Both the position numbers and the translations under genes were made by a program. The notes under the pieces were generated by a model that was not told the origin of the DNA, did not search any database, and worked only from the letters and a program-made list of their open reading frames with translations. 64,000 nt of DNA from Isoetes taiwanensis (lineage: Eukaryota; Streptophyta; Lycopodiopsida; Isoetales; Isoetaceae). Numbering within the stretch: position 1 is the stretch's first letter; the number at the start of each line of letters is the position of its first letter. Location of the stretch: positions 28,424,689-28,488,688 of the forward strand of contig JAJEKV010000005.1 of NCBI GenBank assembly GCA_021234155.1. The letters are read 5' to 3'. Shown here piece after piece: positions 12,669 through 24,280 of the stretch.

Positions 12669-12825
12669 TGAATTTGTTAACCGTTTGAACATATTATCTA
12701 CTTTCGATGTTGTCGAAATGAAATTTGTCTAAATTTGTTAAACGTTGGAACATATCTTTATCTACTTTTGATGTGGTCCAAATGAATTTGGAAACGTTTG
12801 AACATGTCTTTATCTACTTTGATAC
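12669..12825. repeat. Degenerate tandem repeat, about 60 bp, three copies
   Basis: The module AATTTGTTAA-CGTTTGAACAT-CTACTTTCGATGT recurs three times with substitutions and small gaps. No coding content. Confidence 0.7.
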
Positions 12826-13696
12826 ACATATTCTATGTATATATGCAGAAACACTAATTATTATACACCTTGAAAAGTTGTGTTCTAAATGATGATATAG
12901 AGGGACAATAAAATAGGATTGCTGAAAAAATGAACACTTCCATAAAATACTATGGTAAGTGAGCCAACGTGGAAGGTTGGGTGATGTGGGTGCCCACGTG
13001 GACAGTTTAGAATTGCAGGAAAGCTTCTTCAGTTTAGGCCCACGAATCTTAGTTGGAATGCCTCCAGTGAGGTCATTATTTACTAGCTTTCTATCTTTGT
13101 TTTGTTAAATAATATTGATAATGTGCATCCGTCCCTCACAAAGGAGTGACGGTGCTCTATGACCGAGCTATACAACAACATTCATCTTCCAATGTAAAAA
13201 CAACTTATATTTTATGTGTTGCATTTTTTGCTCTGGAGTCACAAATGTCGTCATATATAAAATGTGGCATTCATATTTTAAGATGCAGTGTAAAAAGGTC
13301 TAAATCAGGACCAAATTACCTATCTTTTGGTCCCCATGTAAATAAAACGATAATCAGAGTAGTCAGCTTCGTTATGAGCATTTATTGCAAGCAGATCCCA
13401 ATCAATAAACACGAATATCTTGTAGAGTATATTGGAGAACTTATATCGCATCGAGAAGCCGATAAACGACGGAAGATTTACAATCGGAAAAATTCCATTT
13501 TTTTCTTTAATCTTAATATGTAGCATAATAACAGGGGGTTACTTTTTGTTTTTTATACGCTTTTTCACATGGTTTTTCTATGATTTCGTTGTTGTATTCA
13601 TTGAGGTGTACTAAATAGTATTTCTAGAGTGCACCCTTTATGGGCCGTTAATTTTCGTTGGCTGAAACAATCCGAGGGTTGTTGTCTTTCTCTGCA

Positions 13697-13853
13697 TGTT
13701 TGTGCATGAACACTGCGCATGTGTATGCATGTGCATGTGCACGTGCATGTGCACGTGTATGCATGTGCATGTGCATGTGCACGTGTGTGCATGTGCATGT
13801 GCATGTGTATTCGCTTGTGCATGTGCATGTGCATATGTGCATGCGCGTAATGC
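13697..13853. repeat. (TGCATG/TGCACG)n microsatellite
   Basis: About 150 bp of alternating purine-pyrimidine hexamers (GTGCATGTGCATGTGCACGT type). All His/Cys/Met/Val-rich frames reported through it are artefacts of the repeat. Alternating tracts of this kind can adopt left-handed DNA under supercoiling. Confidence 0.95.
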
Positions 13854-14542
13854 ATGTGTACTTGCCCTCTTGGATTCTTGTTGCGGAGTGGATGTTTGCT
13901 GATGGAAGGTTATCACGAGATGGATTTTTGCTCACATTTACAAAGGTATTTGTTTTTTAATGTTTCTTGATTAATATAATTGTATTTTTACAAGATATTG
14001 GTTTTCGATTCTACAATGCAATGCTTGTTTCCTTCACTTTGTACGTTCTAAGATTTGTTGCAGATTCTAAAAGAGTTTAGAGTTTTAGGCCCTGTTTGCT
14101 TCCAACTTCTTGGATATTCCGGCCCGTTTGGATTATTCATAGTAACCGACCTTTAGCTTCAATCAACAAATGGATTCTTGTGCACACAACAAAGCGAATT
14201 ATTCCATGCCGCCTGGTCGTGCGGATCGGTCAAACAATTGGCCATATGGAGCATCCAAAATCATATGGATTGATAAACAATGGTTTCATTGTGAAAGAGA
14301 AATAGTTGTAGTGAAGTAACACGTGGAATGCTAACAGAGCAAGCTTGCTTCAAAACCTCTATCCTTGATCTCGCTTCACCGATCATTCTACAGAAACCTA
14401 CTCCACATCACCAAAGCTGGCCGATTCTCTTCACTTGTTAAACCAAAGCCGGGCAACCCGTGAGAAAGTGTCACTAAGTTCTTTATGAACCTCACCAATT
14501 GTTACCGCAGAGTAACGTTGATGTTGTTGTCTTTCATGCAAT

Positions 14543-14700
14543 GGTTTGTGAATAAAACATTATTGTCAAGCATATCAATGTCTAAAGCTTTTATTTGATT
14601 CAATTTTATTTTGTTACTAAAGGTTTGTGAATAAAACATTATTGTAGAGCATATCGGTGTCAAAAGCTTTTATTGATTCAATTTTATTTCACTAGTAAAA
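14543..14700. repeat. Tandem duplication, 79-bp unit
   Basis: GGTTTGTGAATAAAACATTA begins at 14543 and again at 14622, each followed by AGCATATC-GTGTC-AAAGCTTTTATT and a CAATTTTATTT block. Two copies with about 10 percent difference. Confidence 0.88.
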
Positions 14701-14946
14701 TTCTATTTTCTAAATTAATATCAATCTAACCAATTTCTTTTCCTTTACGTTCATGCACGGACTATAGAATCTCTCAATCCATCAATTCCACATGACATTT
14801 CTTCGATGCACGAAGTCAACATGATGTTGATCCAACATTCTTGTACTAGAGAATCCAATAAATGAAGATCAAGTTCAATTAGTCCCGCCACCATCGGTAA
14901 GAACCACCACTGCGCATGGCGAAGACTCTATTGATGTGTTGTTATT

Positions 14947-14970
14947 ATGGTTGGTTGGTTGGTTGGTTGG
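14947..14970. repeat. (GGTT)n microsatellite
   Basis: About five GGTT units in a row inside the long E(z) pseudogene intron. A poly(T) tract of about 20 follows at about 15208-15226. Confidence 0.85.
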
Positions 14971-15320
14971 GTTTACGCGGCGCAAGTAAATAGGCTAGCG
15001 CCCTCTGCAGATTGTTTGATAGGCAAATCAACGAAGATGTATATCATTATCTTAAGCAGCTATCTATTTTGAGTGCTTCAAAATTGCTATAACACTCTTC
15101 TTTGTCTTCAATGGCTTAATAAATTTTTAAATAATATGCTTTTAAAGCGTATGTAATTAAGTTACATTATGCTATAATATTATAGTTACTCAGGCTTCAT
15201 ATTAGTTTTTTTTTTTTTTTTTTTTGTTATAATGCTAGATATTAGATAGTTTTGCATGTTTACATGTTTTTACATATGTTTGGTTTTTTAGGGCCGAAGG
15301 ACCAAAATTTTTTACAATAT

Positions 15321-15771
15321 AACAACCAACACATAACTACCATTAACATTAATTATCACAACCATTGGATCCAACACATTTAAATTAAAATCCCCCTTAG
15401 ACCCCCTTTGGTTTGGGTGCATATTCACACGGGGGTGGCGTAGGGGGCGAGAGCCCTTATAATTATATTTTGCACGTACAAAATCAACACCACATAGTAT
15501 TTTGCTTCAAATCTTATAGTATTTTGCAAATCTTGTTATACAGTATAGCAAATTTTGTACTTGCATACCCCACAAACGAGGAATTTTACGTACGGTGTAG
15601 ATTAAGGAATAAGGGGTGAATATGCCTATCCAACAGCTCTCGTTGCCTGGAGTCACCCCCTGTGTGAATATGCACCCAAACCAAAGGGGGTCTAAGGGGG
15701 ATTTTAATTTAAATGTGTTGGATCCAATGGTTGTGATAATTAATGTTAATGGTAGTTATGTGTTGGTTGTT
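15321..15771. mobile_element. Foldback/MITE-like element with arms of about 117 bp
   Basis: The left arm (15321-15437) starts AACAACCAACACATAACTAC and contains AATCCCCCTTAGACCCCCTT. The right arm (15654-15771) is its reverse complement with essentially one indel in about 117 bp. The 216-bp centre codes for nothing convincing. No clear target duplication is visible at the arm ends, so the true termini may lie slightly outside. A diverged relative of one arm lies at 50.66-50.78 kb, so this is a dispersed family. It sits inside the E(z) pseudogene intron. Confidence 0.85.
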
Positions 15772-16323
15772 AATAACCATGTTCAAAAGATGATACTGTT
15801 GCAGAAGATTATACTTCTTATTTGTGTGCATGTTGATGCAGTACGTCTTAGATGCATGTCGCAAAGGTGATAAACTCAAATTTGCAAATCATTCTCCAAA
15901 TCCAAATTGCTATGCAAAGGTAATAAATATGTTTATTAGATGCTGAAAAACATTAGACCATGTGCTTTAATGGCTTGTTTTTATTGGTCGGGTCATTATG
16001 GTTGATGGAGACCACAGTAGGCATATTTGTGAAAGGAAAAATAGAAGCTGGAGAAGAGCTATTCTATGATTATCGTTATGAGCCTGACCGTGCCCCAGTA
16101 TGGGCCCGAAAACTAGAAGATCGGCAATAGCTCAGGTCGGCAATAGCTCAGGTCGGGCTCAAAAGACTGTATAATATTATGGATCACAAAATATTAAAGA
16201 TGGAAATTTCCACAGAATTCTCCATAACTAGTCTTGTGTATATTGTCAGGTCACGATTTGATTTAAGCCACTTCACCCTCGGGCCATGGAGGGCAACCCT
16301 CCGTGCGCAGCACCTTGTTTACT

Positions 16324-17360
16324 TTAGTGATTTAGTAATATTTTATGTTCCGTGATGCCTTGTCTGTCTGCACCCACCACACCACACAATTTCTTTAGAT
16401 TTCTTCCCTCACCTGCTTTGTGTTTTAGCCACGGGATAACTCTCACCATTTAGAAAGGGTTTTTTTCCTGTTGTTGTGGAGTTTCGGATTTTGTTAGGTT
16501 GAAGATGCAAATGGTTGCTTGATAAATTTGAACCCAACATGCTCCATTTCAGACACAAACCCTGCCCGCTTCTTCAAATTTGGGCTGCATGTGCCTTCAC
16601 CGGAGCTTATCGGGTTTAGGCTCAGGCTTGATCGAACCACTGTATATATGCATGTATTTGCACATTTTGGTGTATCCATTGTTTATACGTGATAATTCAA
16701 TGGTTTAACAATGGTCAAAACTTAAAAAAAATACAAAAGGTTGCACTTAGCGATAAGGTTGCAAGAACTACATGTTGCAAATTTATTATATTGATGTTGA
16801 CTATTCTATTCTATTCTATTCTTTTTTACTTTAGTGATTTAGTAATATTTTATGTTCCGTGATGCCTTGTCTGTCTGCACCCACCACACCACACAATTTC
16901 TTTAGATTTCTTCCCTCACCTGCTTTGTGTTTTAGCCACGGGATATAACTCTCACCATTTAGAAAGGGTTTTTTTCCTGTTGTTGTGGAGTTTCGGATTT
17001 TGTTCCGGTTGAAGATGCAGTGGTTGCTTGGAGGCAGCTGAACCCGACATGCTCCATTCCAGACACAAACCCTGTCCGCTTCTTCAAATTTGGGCTGCAT
17101 GTGCCTTCACCGGAGCTTATCAGGTTCAGGTTCAGGTTCAGGCTCAGGCTTGATCGAACCACTGTATATGTGCATGTATTTGCACATTTTGGTGTATCCA
17201 TTGTTTATACGTGATAATTCAATGGTTTAACAATGGTCAAAACTAAAAAAAAAATGCAAAAGGTTGCACTTAGCGATAAGGTTGCAAGAACTACATGTTG
17301 CAAATTTATTATATTGCTGTTGACTTTTTTACTTTAGTGATTTAGTAATATTTTATGTTC
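16324..17360. repeat. Tandem array of about 0.5-kb units, copies 4-5 (family A)
   Basis: The landmark CACCCACCACACCACACAA recurs at 16371 and 16878 (spacing 507 bp). The extra length comes from a (TTCTA)n microsatellite between the copies at 16801-16822. Both copies start and end with the TACTTTAGTGATTTAGTAAT junction. They are in the same orientation as copies 1-3, 5.8 kb upstream. Confidence 0.92.
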
Positions 17361-19947
17361 TCCGATTTTTATTATATTGTGAAGGGGTCCTATAACCATT
17401 TGGTATTATAATATCCTGCAATTAAATCTAGTGGTTCTTTGAATCTATAAGAGCAACAAATCCAGTGCAACCAAGCCAAAGCCAGTGCGACCGAGAGCTG
17501 TGTAAAAAAAAAAAAAACTAGTCAAAAGCACGTTTGATTACTTTTTACATAAATTACATGTTTTGATAATGCTCTTTTGCCTCTATAATTTGTAACATGA
17601 AGTTCTCTATATCAATGTCATAAGAAGCACTGCTAATTTCTAGTTACAAAATAAAAAATGTAGTTTCTCGTCTTCCAAACGCTTGGCAAAAATATTGGAA
17701 TCTCCTGAAACATGGGCTCTCTAGTACAAGGCAACAACACTTTGCAGTAGATTATCTGAAATTCCCATCCTCTAAGAAAGCATGATTATGTTGCAATAAT
17801 ATATTATCTGTTGCGATACATACACTGAATAAAAAACATCTACTCAATTGAATTCGAGCAAAAGCAATGGAACAATCCCATATTCCAGGTATATAATTAA
17901 AATTTCAAGGCCACATCTTGATCTTGGGCACAAATGGCCCAATTTATGAGAAAATGGGGCAGCCATTATGCCACCATGGTCTACACTGGGTCATGGCTTC
18001 AATAATGGAATGTGGCGAATAGTTCTAAATCATACACTGCAAAGTATTTTACCTCCCAAACGTGCCTTAAACTAGAGGGTCTCACCCCAGCTGCCACAAG
18101 CGCGAAAGGTGGGTCGTTGGCTACATGTGCATCTCACTCAACATGTCACCCCAGAGCTTGTCCAATAGTTCTTGCAACAGGCTAAATACCCTAACGCCCT
18201 TGCAATTGAGTATAAGTTCGCCCCCATCTGGGAGCTCATCCAACTTCGGTCCCAAGTCTATTGTCGACCTAGGAAGATTGCTAGAAATCTAGAAGCTTAC
18301 TATGTTTGGCTAAAGGGGTTTGGGTGCTCCCTTAAGCAAACTAGTAATGGCTCATTTTGAGCATTTTAGAAGTGTTAAAGGATGACCTTCAGATGTATTA
18401 TGAATGTATCAAGACTTTGCCAAGGTTGCATGTCTGATTCAGATTGCCACATTGGTGGCCCCTTCGATGCACAATGCTTTTGCTATGGCAAGGGCTGCAT
18501 TGTGGTTAACAATATGAACTGCATCGTTGTTAGATCGTCCTCTGCAGGAGGTGATGTCAACCTTAGTTGTCAGTATCAAGTTGGAGTATGGTGTAAATGT
18601 AACCCCCATTGGGAAGCTGGGTGTCATTTAGACGGATACATCATCCAATGGTCTCAGCTCCAAAATGTATGCCTAAATCATGATGTACTTTGTATTGCCA
18701 TCACTACATATGGAAACCAACAAATTTGAAAGTGATTTGACATTCTTTTAAATTCAATAGTGTTTTCACTTTAAGGAAAACTAGATCTTTTTAGCTTATA
18801 AAGCACTATATATTCTAGATATGCATGTATTTTTCCAAGAGTAAGCTACAATAAAAAACTGAAAAACTGAATGAAAGGCACATTTCAGCACAAATAAGCA
18901 ATTTTAACTTGCTTGTTTCATAAGCAAGGAATGCGACAGTGAAGAGAGTAGAATTGCCACTATATGAGCTAACTAGGTTAATGGTTCAATTGTAATACTA
19001 GATTTGCAACATGACAAGCATGATGGATATTGATCTGGCACCGAATTTGGAGCTTAAGGAACACTTTATCTTCACCGCGCACAATTTGTAAGTACCAGAT
19101 CTCTCTCTCCATATGTAACAAAATCAATGATACTACCATTGTTTCTTTGGCATGGTCGCCTAGTTGTACTGTAGTACATTTTAGAAATTAGAATACGGAT
19201 CAAGTCTTATATAATATGAAGTTGGCAGCATAAATTTCCATGCATGCACACGCAATGCACACTGTATTGTGCCTCAATCCAAGGATTGGAGAAAACAATA
19301 AAGCAGATCGTATTTTCTTATGTGATTAGCCTATGACATGGCTTAAAGCCTTTGTGTGTTTAGAAAAGCGGTTGCTCCTATGAAGAGGCGGTTAACACAC
19401 GCACCTTGCAATAACGCTGTGGTTGCAGCTCCACCAGAGGAAAATTGAAAATTTAAACTCAAATGTTCTTTTCTTGCTGATAAAATCCAGTCTTGATTGA
19501 AAGACAAGATGAACGATAACTCAGAAGATTAGAGAGTCTCTCGTGCCTGAGAGAGATTGTGTGACAGCTATCAAAATCTTATCTGCAAATGACATTCAAG
19601 AGATTATTGCTGCAATATAGCCTTGAACGGGTATAGTCTTACAAATTAAACATTATAAAAGCTCATGCTATCATCACAAGCATATTCATGCAATGTTTGA
19701 CATCACTACATGTTAAATTCTATTACTGCATTCACAAGGACAAAAACCATTGGGATTCCAAAAGGCCATGGTCTTTACATCATTAATTTGATTTTCTCGC
19801 AGGAAAGAATATCTGATACTTGGTACGAAGATATGTCTAGAATATCTGTTACTTATTACTCCTGGCAAGAAGTCACTACAGCAGAAGATGTGTTCTAATT
19901 ATAACTTCAACATGTTCAATGTTTAACAGAATGCTTCCGATATTATT
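17361..19947. other. No gene recognised (2.6 kb)
   Basis: A 115-codon Cys-rich frame at 18382-18729 is present but has no family signature, and its cysteines are not in a recognisable spacing. The rest is AT-rich with short chance frames. Confidence 0.4.
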
Positions 19948-21633
19948 TTATTCAATCATCTCGTCTAACCATTCACCTGCAGCATAAATGTTTGACAGTA
20001 GTACATAAGATGATGCATTTTGTGGATCTAACTTGAAGGCATGTTTGGCAGCACGCCTTCCCTGTGCAACACTGGAATAAACTCTACATGAACCAAGCAA
20101 GGCTCTCCAACATGTTATATCAGCCTCAAATGGTGCGTCATTAATTAAAACTTTTGCCTCACCTGATTGTCCAGCTCTACCACGAAGGCTTATGAAGCAG
20201 TTATAAAGCTCTATCATTGGGAAAATGAAAAATGATACTCTCCCTACCCATGGATACAAATAGATAATGACACCCCTCCTTACTCAACCCTACATAAGTA
20301 CAAGCAGAAAGAAGATTAACAAAAGTTGCAATATCAACCAAAACATCTTTAAGCTTCTTTTGTAAACATTTTAATCGCTTCATTGCCATGTCCATGCTGG
20401 GCAGCCCCTATTATGGTGCTCCATGACACTGTGTTTTGTGTTGACATTTTATCCAAAACTGAGCAGGCATCTCTTAAATGTCCCACTTTTTCCATACAAG
20501 GGCATTGGAAATAGCCACATCCTTCTCAAATCCACCATTCATGACATGGGCATCTATACGTTTTCCTTAAACTAAAGCTGACACTTTAGCACATGCATAA
20601 AAAAGGCTTATATAAGTAATTTTATCTGGTCTTAGAGAATCAATTTGCATTCCTTGAAAGAAAAAAAATGCCTGATTAACCTCTGCTTGTAACACATAGG
20701 CTGATATGAGAGCATTCCATGAAATTACATCCTTATGAGGCATTTGGAAAAGTAGGCCAGTGGCTTCGTCAAGCTGGCCATACTGAACAAATGCTGCAAT
20801 GATGTTGTTCCGTGAGGCTGAATCCCATTGCGGCATTTGTTGGAAAAGGCAAAAAGCCTCCTTGAAGTACCCATGCTGCACATATGCTGCAACCATTTTA
20901 TTCCAGGAGACTACAATCCGCCAAGGCATCCGCTCAAACATCTGTATAGCCTCTTCAAGCTGCCATATTGTGCATGGGCTGTGATCATCACATTCCATAA
21001 AACCACATCCTGTTCAGGCATTTGTTGAAACAAGATGAGAGCTTGTTCAAGATCTCCCTGTTGAGTAAAAGCTAAAATTATAGCATTCCATGAAACGACA
21101 TTACGTTCAGGCATTCGCCAAAACAGATCAATTGCTTTATCAGTTTCCCCATGTTTTAGACATGCTGCAATTGCTGTGTTACAAGATATCACATTGCGAT
21201 GAGGCATATGTTAAAAAAAAGCAAGAGCCTATTCGCGCTGCCCTTGATGCGCATAACATGACATCATAGTGGTCCATGAAATTACTTTAGGACAAGCAAC
21301 ATCTGCAAAATTTGGAGGGCCTCTTTGATCTGTCCCTGTTGGGCATAAACTGCAATCATGGTGTTCCCTGCCACAACATTTTGCTGGGGCATTTGATGGT
21401 ATGAATATCTAGCCTTTTGCAAAAGCACATGTTGTGCATATGCTGCAATCATGATGCTCCAAGTAAAAGAATTCTTTCTTTGCATTCCTTGGTACACCTC
21501 CATTCCATCTTCCAAAACTCCACACTTTCCATACGTGTATAAGTAGATTGCCTAAAACCCTATCTTGTGATAAGCCATTCTTCACAATATGGTCATGGAT
21601 GCGCTTGTCGAAGGATAACAATATGATCGACAT
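19948..21633 (-). pseudogene. PLS-class PPR protein with E-type C-terminus, multiply disrupted
   Basis: Read on the minus strand, PPR repeats run almost continuously: a start-like IHDHIVKNGLSQDRVLGNLL, then about eight repeats with the pattern MPxRNVVSWNxMIAAYAQxG (for example FWRMPERNVVSWNAIILAFT), then RPDKITYISLFYACAKVSAL, and finally an E-motif block (GRAGQSGEAKVLINDAPFE to SSYVLLSNIYAAGEW). PPR-E proteins normally bind single organellar RNAs, often for C-to-U editing. Here the frame is broken at about 21535, 21282, 20950 and again between 20567 and 20200, with in-frame TAG and TAA codons near 21235 and 21210 where Gln is expected, and a region around 20400-20560 that no longer aligns. 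There is no intact reading frame. Confidence 0.92.
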
Positions 21634-21941
21634 CTATTATATCTTCCAATTTTAAAATGTCCATCTATTATATCTTTATTTTGGGACTGCGCAAGCCAGA
21701 TTGCTGAAAGCAATCCCTGCTAATGTTTCACTTTTTTCTTTGGGCTTCGGAATAACAACCATGTATTTATAAGAATGTGAAGACAGTAATGAAAGAAACT
21801 TACCTCTGTAGCTGGCAGCAAGCATATCAAGTGATGGCAAAGACGAACGAAATTCTTTGGTCGAGGAAGACAATTGCTATCCAGCGTCTCAACATCAGAG
21901 AATATACCGGGTTAGCATATCCAAGGTGCAATATACCTTAA

Positions 21942-22268
21942 CAAGAAGGGCATGAATAAGCTTTAGTTGCAATCATGGCATTCCACATCCTATGAAATCC
22001 TATCCTAATATGAAATCCTCCTATGCAAATATGAAACTTCAAGTTTGTCCTACTTACTTACATTTTCAATGACGAGATTCCCACATCCGGTGGAACCAAA
22101 ATCTCTCAAAGCTTAGAACTTGAAATCCCTCAAAGCTTAGAGCTTGGTCTACACAACAACGGATGAAACCAGCAGATTAACGTAGCTTCTTAAAATAAAG
22201 CAATAAGGAAACCTGGGCTTTCAAACTTACCTGATGCCAATTCAAATTAGTAATGTCGTAATCCCAAA
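21942..22268 (-). repeat. Duplicated 5'-exon/intron segment, copy 1 (about 330 bp)
   Basis: About 327 bp repeated at 23641-23969 with a few percent difference. On the minus strand both copies carry a splice-donor context after GGCATCAG. In this copy it is CAG|GTAAGT, with the last exon base at 22231 and the intron continuing to lower coordinates toward the PPR pseudogene. It therefore looks like a duplicated leader exon plus intron start rather than paired LTRs, since the ends lack TG...CA. Confidence 0.8.
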
Positions 22269-22749
22269 AACCCCTCAAAGCCTAGAACTTGGTCTGCACG
22301 ACAATGGATAAAGCCAATACACAATCAAGAAGAGTGTTATAATTAATGTGTAATGCACCATTTTTCACCCACATAACTTAATGCAGTTCTAATGAGACCT
22401 TAAAAGACAAGTAATGCTTCTGAAAGTAAAGCCTATTTCATTGCCAATCCTTCCTTATCTTGATCCAAATCAAATGCATGAACCTGGCATCTAGTATGTA
22501 ACTGCCATCTAGTTTCACTCACTTGTTTATTTCAGTTTTCAAGAAGATTGCCAATGTATAGGCAAAGATGTGCTTTAGCTTGCTTTTGTCTTTCCATCTC
22601 ATCTTTTCTTCATATAATTCCTGAGGGTACCAACAAAACTTTCTAAAGAGATAATTTATGTGCAGCAGGTTGACTGCATGCAACTTCTACCATCTCAAAA
22701 TCCGCATAGACTATGCAAGCTCTTCCATGTCATTGCACAAGCTCAGATG

Positions 22750-22965
22750 ACATTTTCCAAGTTATTACCGTTTTCTTTTTTGAGTTTAACCTGCATGGCT
22801 GAGCAATTCTTTACGCAGGCATAAGTATCTCATCCCGTTAGCTTGACGCAGGCATGGAATAGGCAGAAGCAAATAGTGATGACATTTTCCAGAATACTAC
22901 CGTTTTTTTTACTTTAACCTGCATGACTAAGAAATTCTTTACACAAGCATAAGTATCTCATCTCT
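22750..22965. repeat. Imperfect tandem duplication, about 130-bp period
   Basis: GACATTTTCCA(A/G)...TACCGTTTTCTTTT followed by TTTAACCTGCATG-CT(G/A)A and GCATAAGTATCTCATC occurs twice, starting at about 22750 and 22882. Confidence 0.7.
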
Positions 22966-23640
22966 TGCTTTGTGTATATATGGATTCACCAAACTCAAAA
23001 GATGTAAAAAGCATCAGAGTTTTTGTTTCAGGCCCTATAATTCTTTATGTCTTTTGAGTTGTTCTCCCCATTGTTTTATACTAGACTAGCACCCTTTTGT
23101 CACTTGCAGGTTCTTAATCTATGTGATTATTTATTTGTGGGTTCTTGCCTCCATTTTTAAACTATTCATGGTCATACAGATCTATGCACCCTTGATCACT
23201 TGTTGGGAATGGGATTGCCTCATTACGTGGCTGTAGTGCACGAGTTAAATCTGATTTGAAAAGGGCTGCCATCCATAGTTATAAGCTACTCTTGGATGTC
23301 AGCATATAGGGAAGTTCCATCAAACTGTGGTGTCTGTGGAGCTTATGATGAACAAGGCCTTCAACTGCCAGTATCTGTCAATGTCATGATCCAGGATAGC
23401 CCAATTAGTTGGATGAAATAGGTGTTGTTTCAAAAGGATCCGTGAGATCAGTCAATCCTATCAGAAGAAGATTGGGACCTCCTCCAAAGTGGCAGAGATG
23501 GTAGTTTTCACATCGCTAGCAGAGTTTAAGACTTGAGATGCAATCTAGTAAAAGATTTAAAAGCCCTTTTTGCATTCACTCTGCATGATAATGACATCTT
23601 GTCAAATATCTCTTGTGCATATTCGTGTTTACAACCTCAC

Positions 23641-24147
23641 CAAGAAGGGCATGAATAAGCTTTAGTTGAAATCATGGCATTCCACATCCTATCAAATCCT
23701 ATCCTAATATGAAATCCTCCTATGCAAATATGAAACTTCAAGTTTGTCCTACTGACTTACTTTCTCAATGATGAAATTCCCACATCCGGTGGAACCAAAA
23801 TGCCTCAAAGCTTAGAACTTGAAATCCCTCAAAGCTTAGAGCTTGGTCTGCACAACAACGGATGAAACCAACAAATTAACATAGCTTCTTAAAACAAAGC
23901 AATAAGGAAACCTGAGCTTTCAAACTTGCCTGATGCCAATTCGAATTCCGGTAATGTCGTAATCCCAAATCGAATTCCCTAGCCTGGCCATAACTTCCAG
24001 CGCTACCCATGGACGGACATGCTGGAATTTCGAAGTTTTTTTCTCCACCATAGATGAAATCGAGCGACTACAAGGCTTTCCACAAGGCTTTCCACGTGCA
24101 CAATAATCCCAGCTGGCTGCAACGTGGATAGCCTTAAATTGCCCCAA
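23641..24147 (-). repeat. Duplicated 5'-exon/intron segment, copy 2, with adjoining open frame
   Basis: Second copy of the 21942-22268 segment (23641-23969). Here the donor is CAG|GCAAGT (last exon base 23930), a GC-AG-type donor in an otherwise ideal context. A 75-codon minus-strand frame (start at 24147, beginning MGQFKAIHVAASWDYC) runs into this donor, so it may be a first coding exon or just leader sequence. The family is not recognised. It lies head to head with the chitinase gene. Confidence 0.6.
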
Positions 24148-24280
24148 AGTCTCTACCCTCGTTTGTGCAAACGTGCTAAAAAGTTTGATTTTTTTTGTAA
24201 AAAAAGGTTCGGAGCTGGCTGTTTGCGGTGAAACAGCTGGCTCGCCGCGTTACAAACAAGACTCCTTCTTCACTAGAATA

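Larger units (their letters stand above)
13395..16130 (+). pseudogene. E(z)/CURLY LEAF-type histone methyltransferase, SET-domain pseudogene fragment
   Basis: Three blocks in order match the C-terminal SET domain of plant E(z) proteins (PRC2, H3K27 methylation). Exon A (about 13395-13519) encodes NKHEYLVEYIGELISHREAD and continues to a stop. Exon B (15842-15919) encodes [18 protein letters not shown] followed by PNPNCYAK, with an AG acceptor and a GTAATA donor. Exon C (about 15992-16130) encodes GEELFYDYRYEPDRAPVWAR and ends at TAG. The SET signatures [11 protein letters not shown] and ELFYDYRY are preserved. Lesions: a 2-base loss after GDH (about 16015) shifts the frame, and the acceptor before exon C is GG instead of AG. 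The upstream CXC and SANT regions are absent from the window. The A-B intron (2.3 kb) is filled with repeats. It is a decayed fragment, not a working enzyme. Confidence 0.88.

Noticed and set aside
13598-13960. His/Cys/Met-rich frames that look like metal-binding proteins
   Set aside because: Direct translation of the TGCATG/TGCACG microsatellite.
14092-14110. GGCCCTGTTTG as a transposon terminal repeat
   Set aside because: The word is typical of plant MITE ends, but no inverted partner was found at a plausible distance.
21942-23969. 330-bp direct repeats as LTRs of a 2-kb retrotransposon
   Set aside because: Repeat ends lack TG...CA, no primer site or polypurine tract is visible inside, and the copies carry splice-donor sequences instead.
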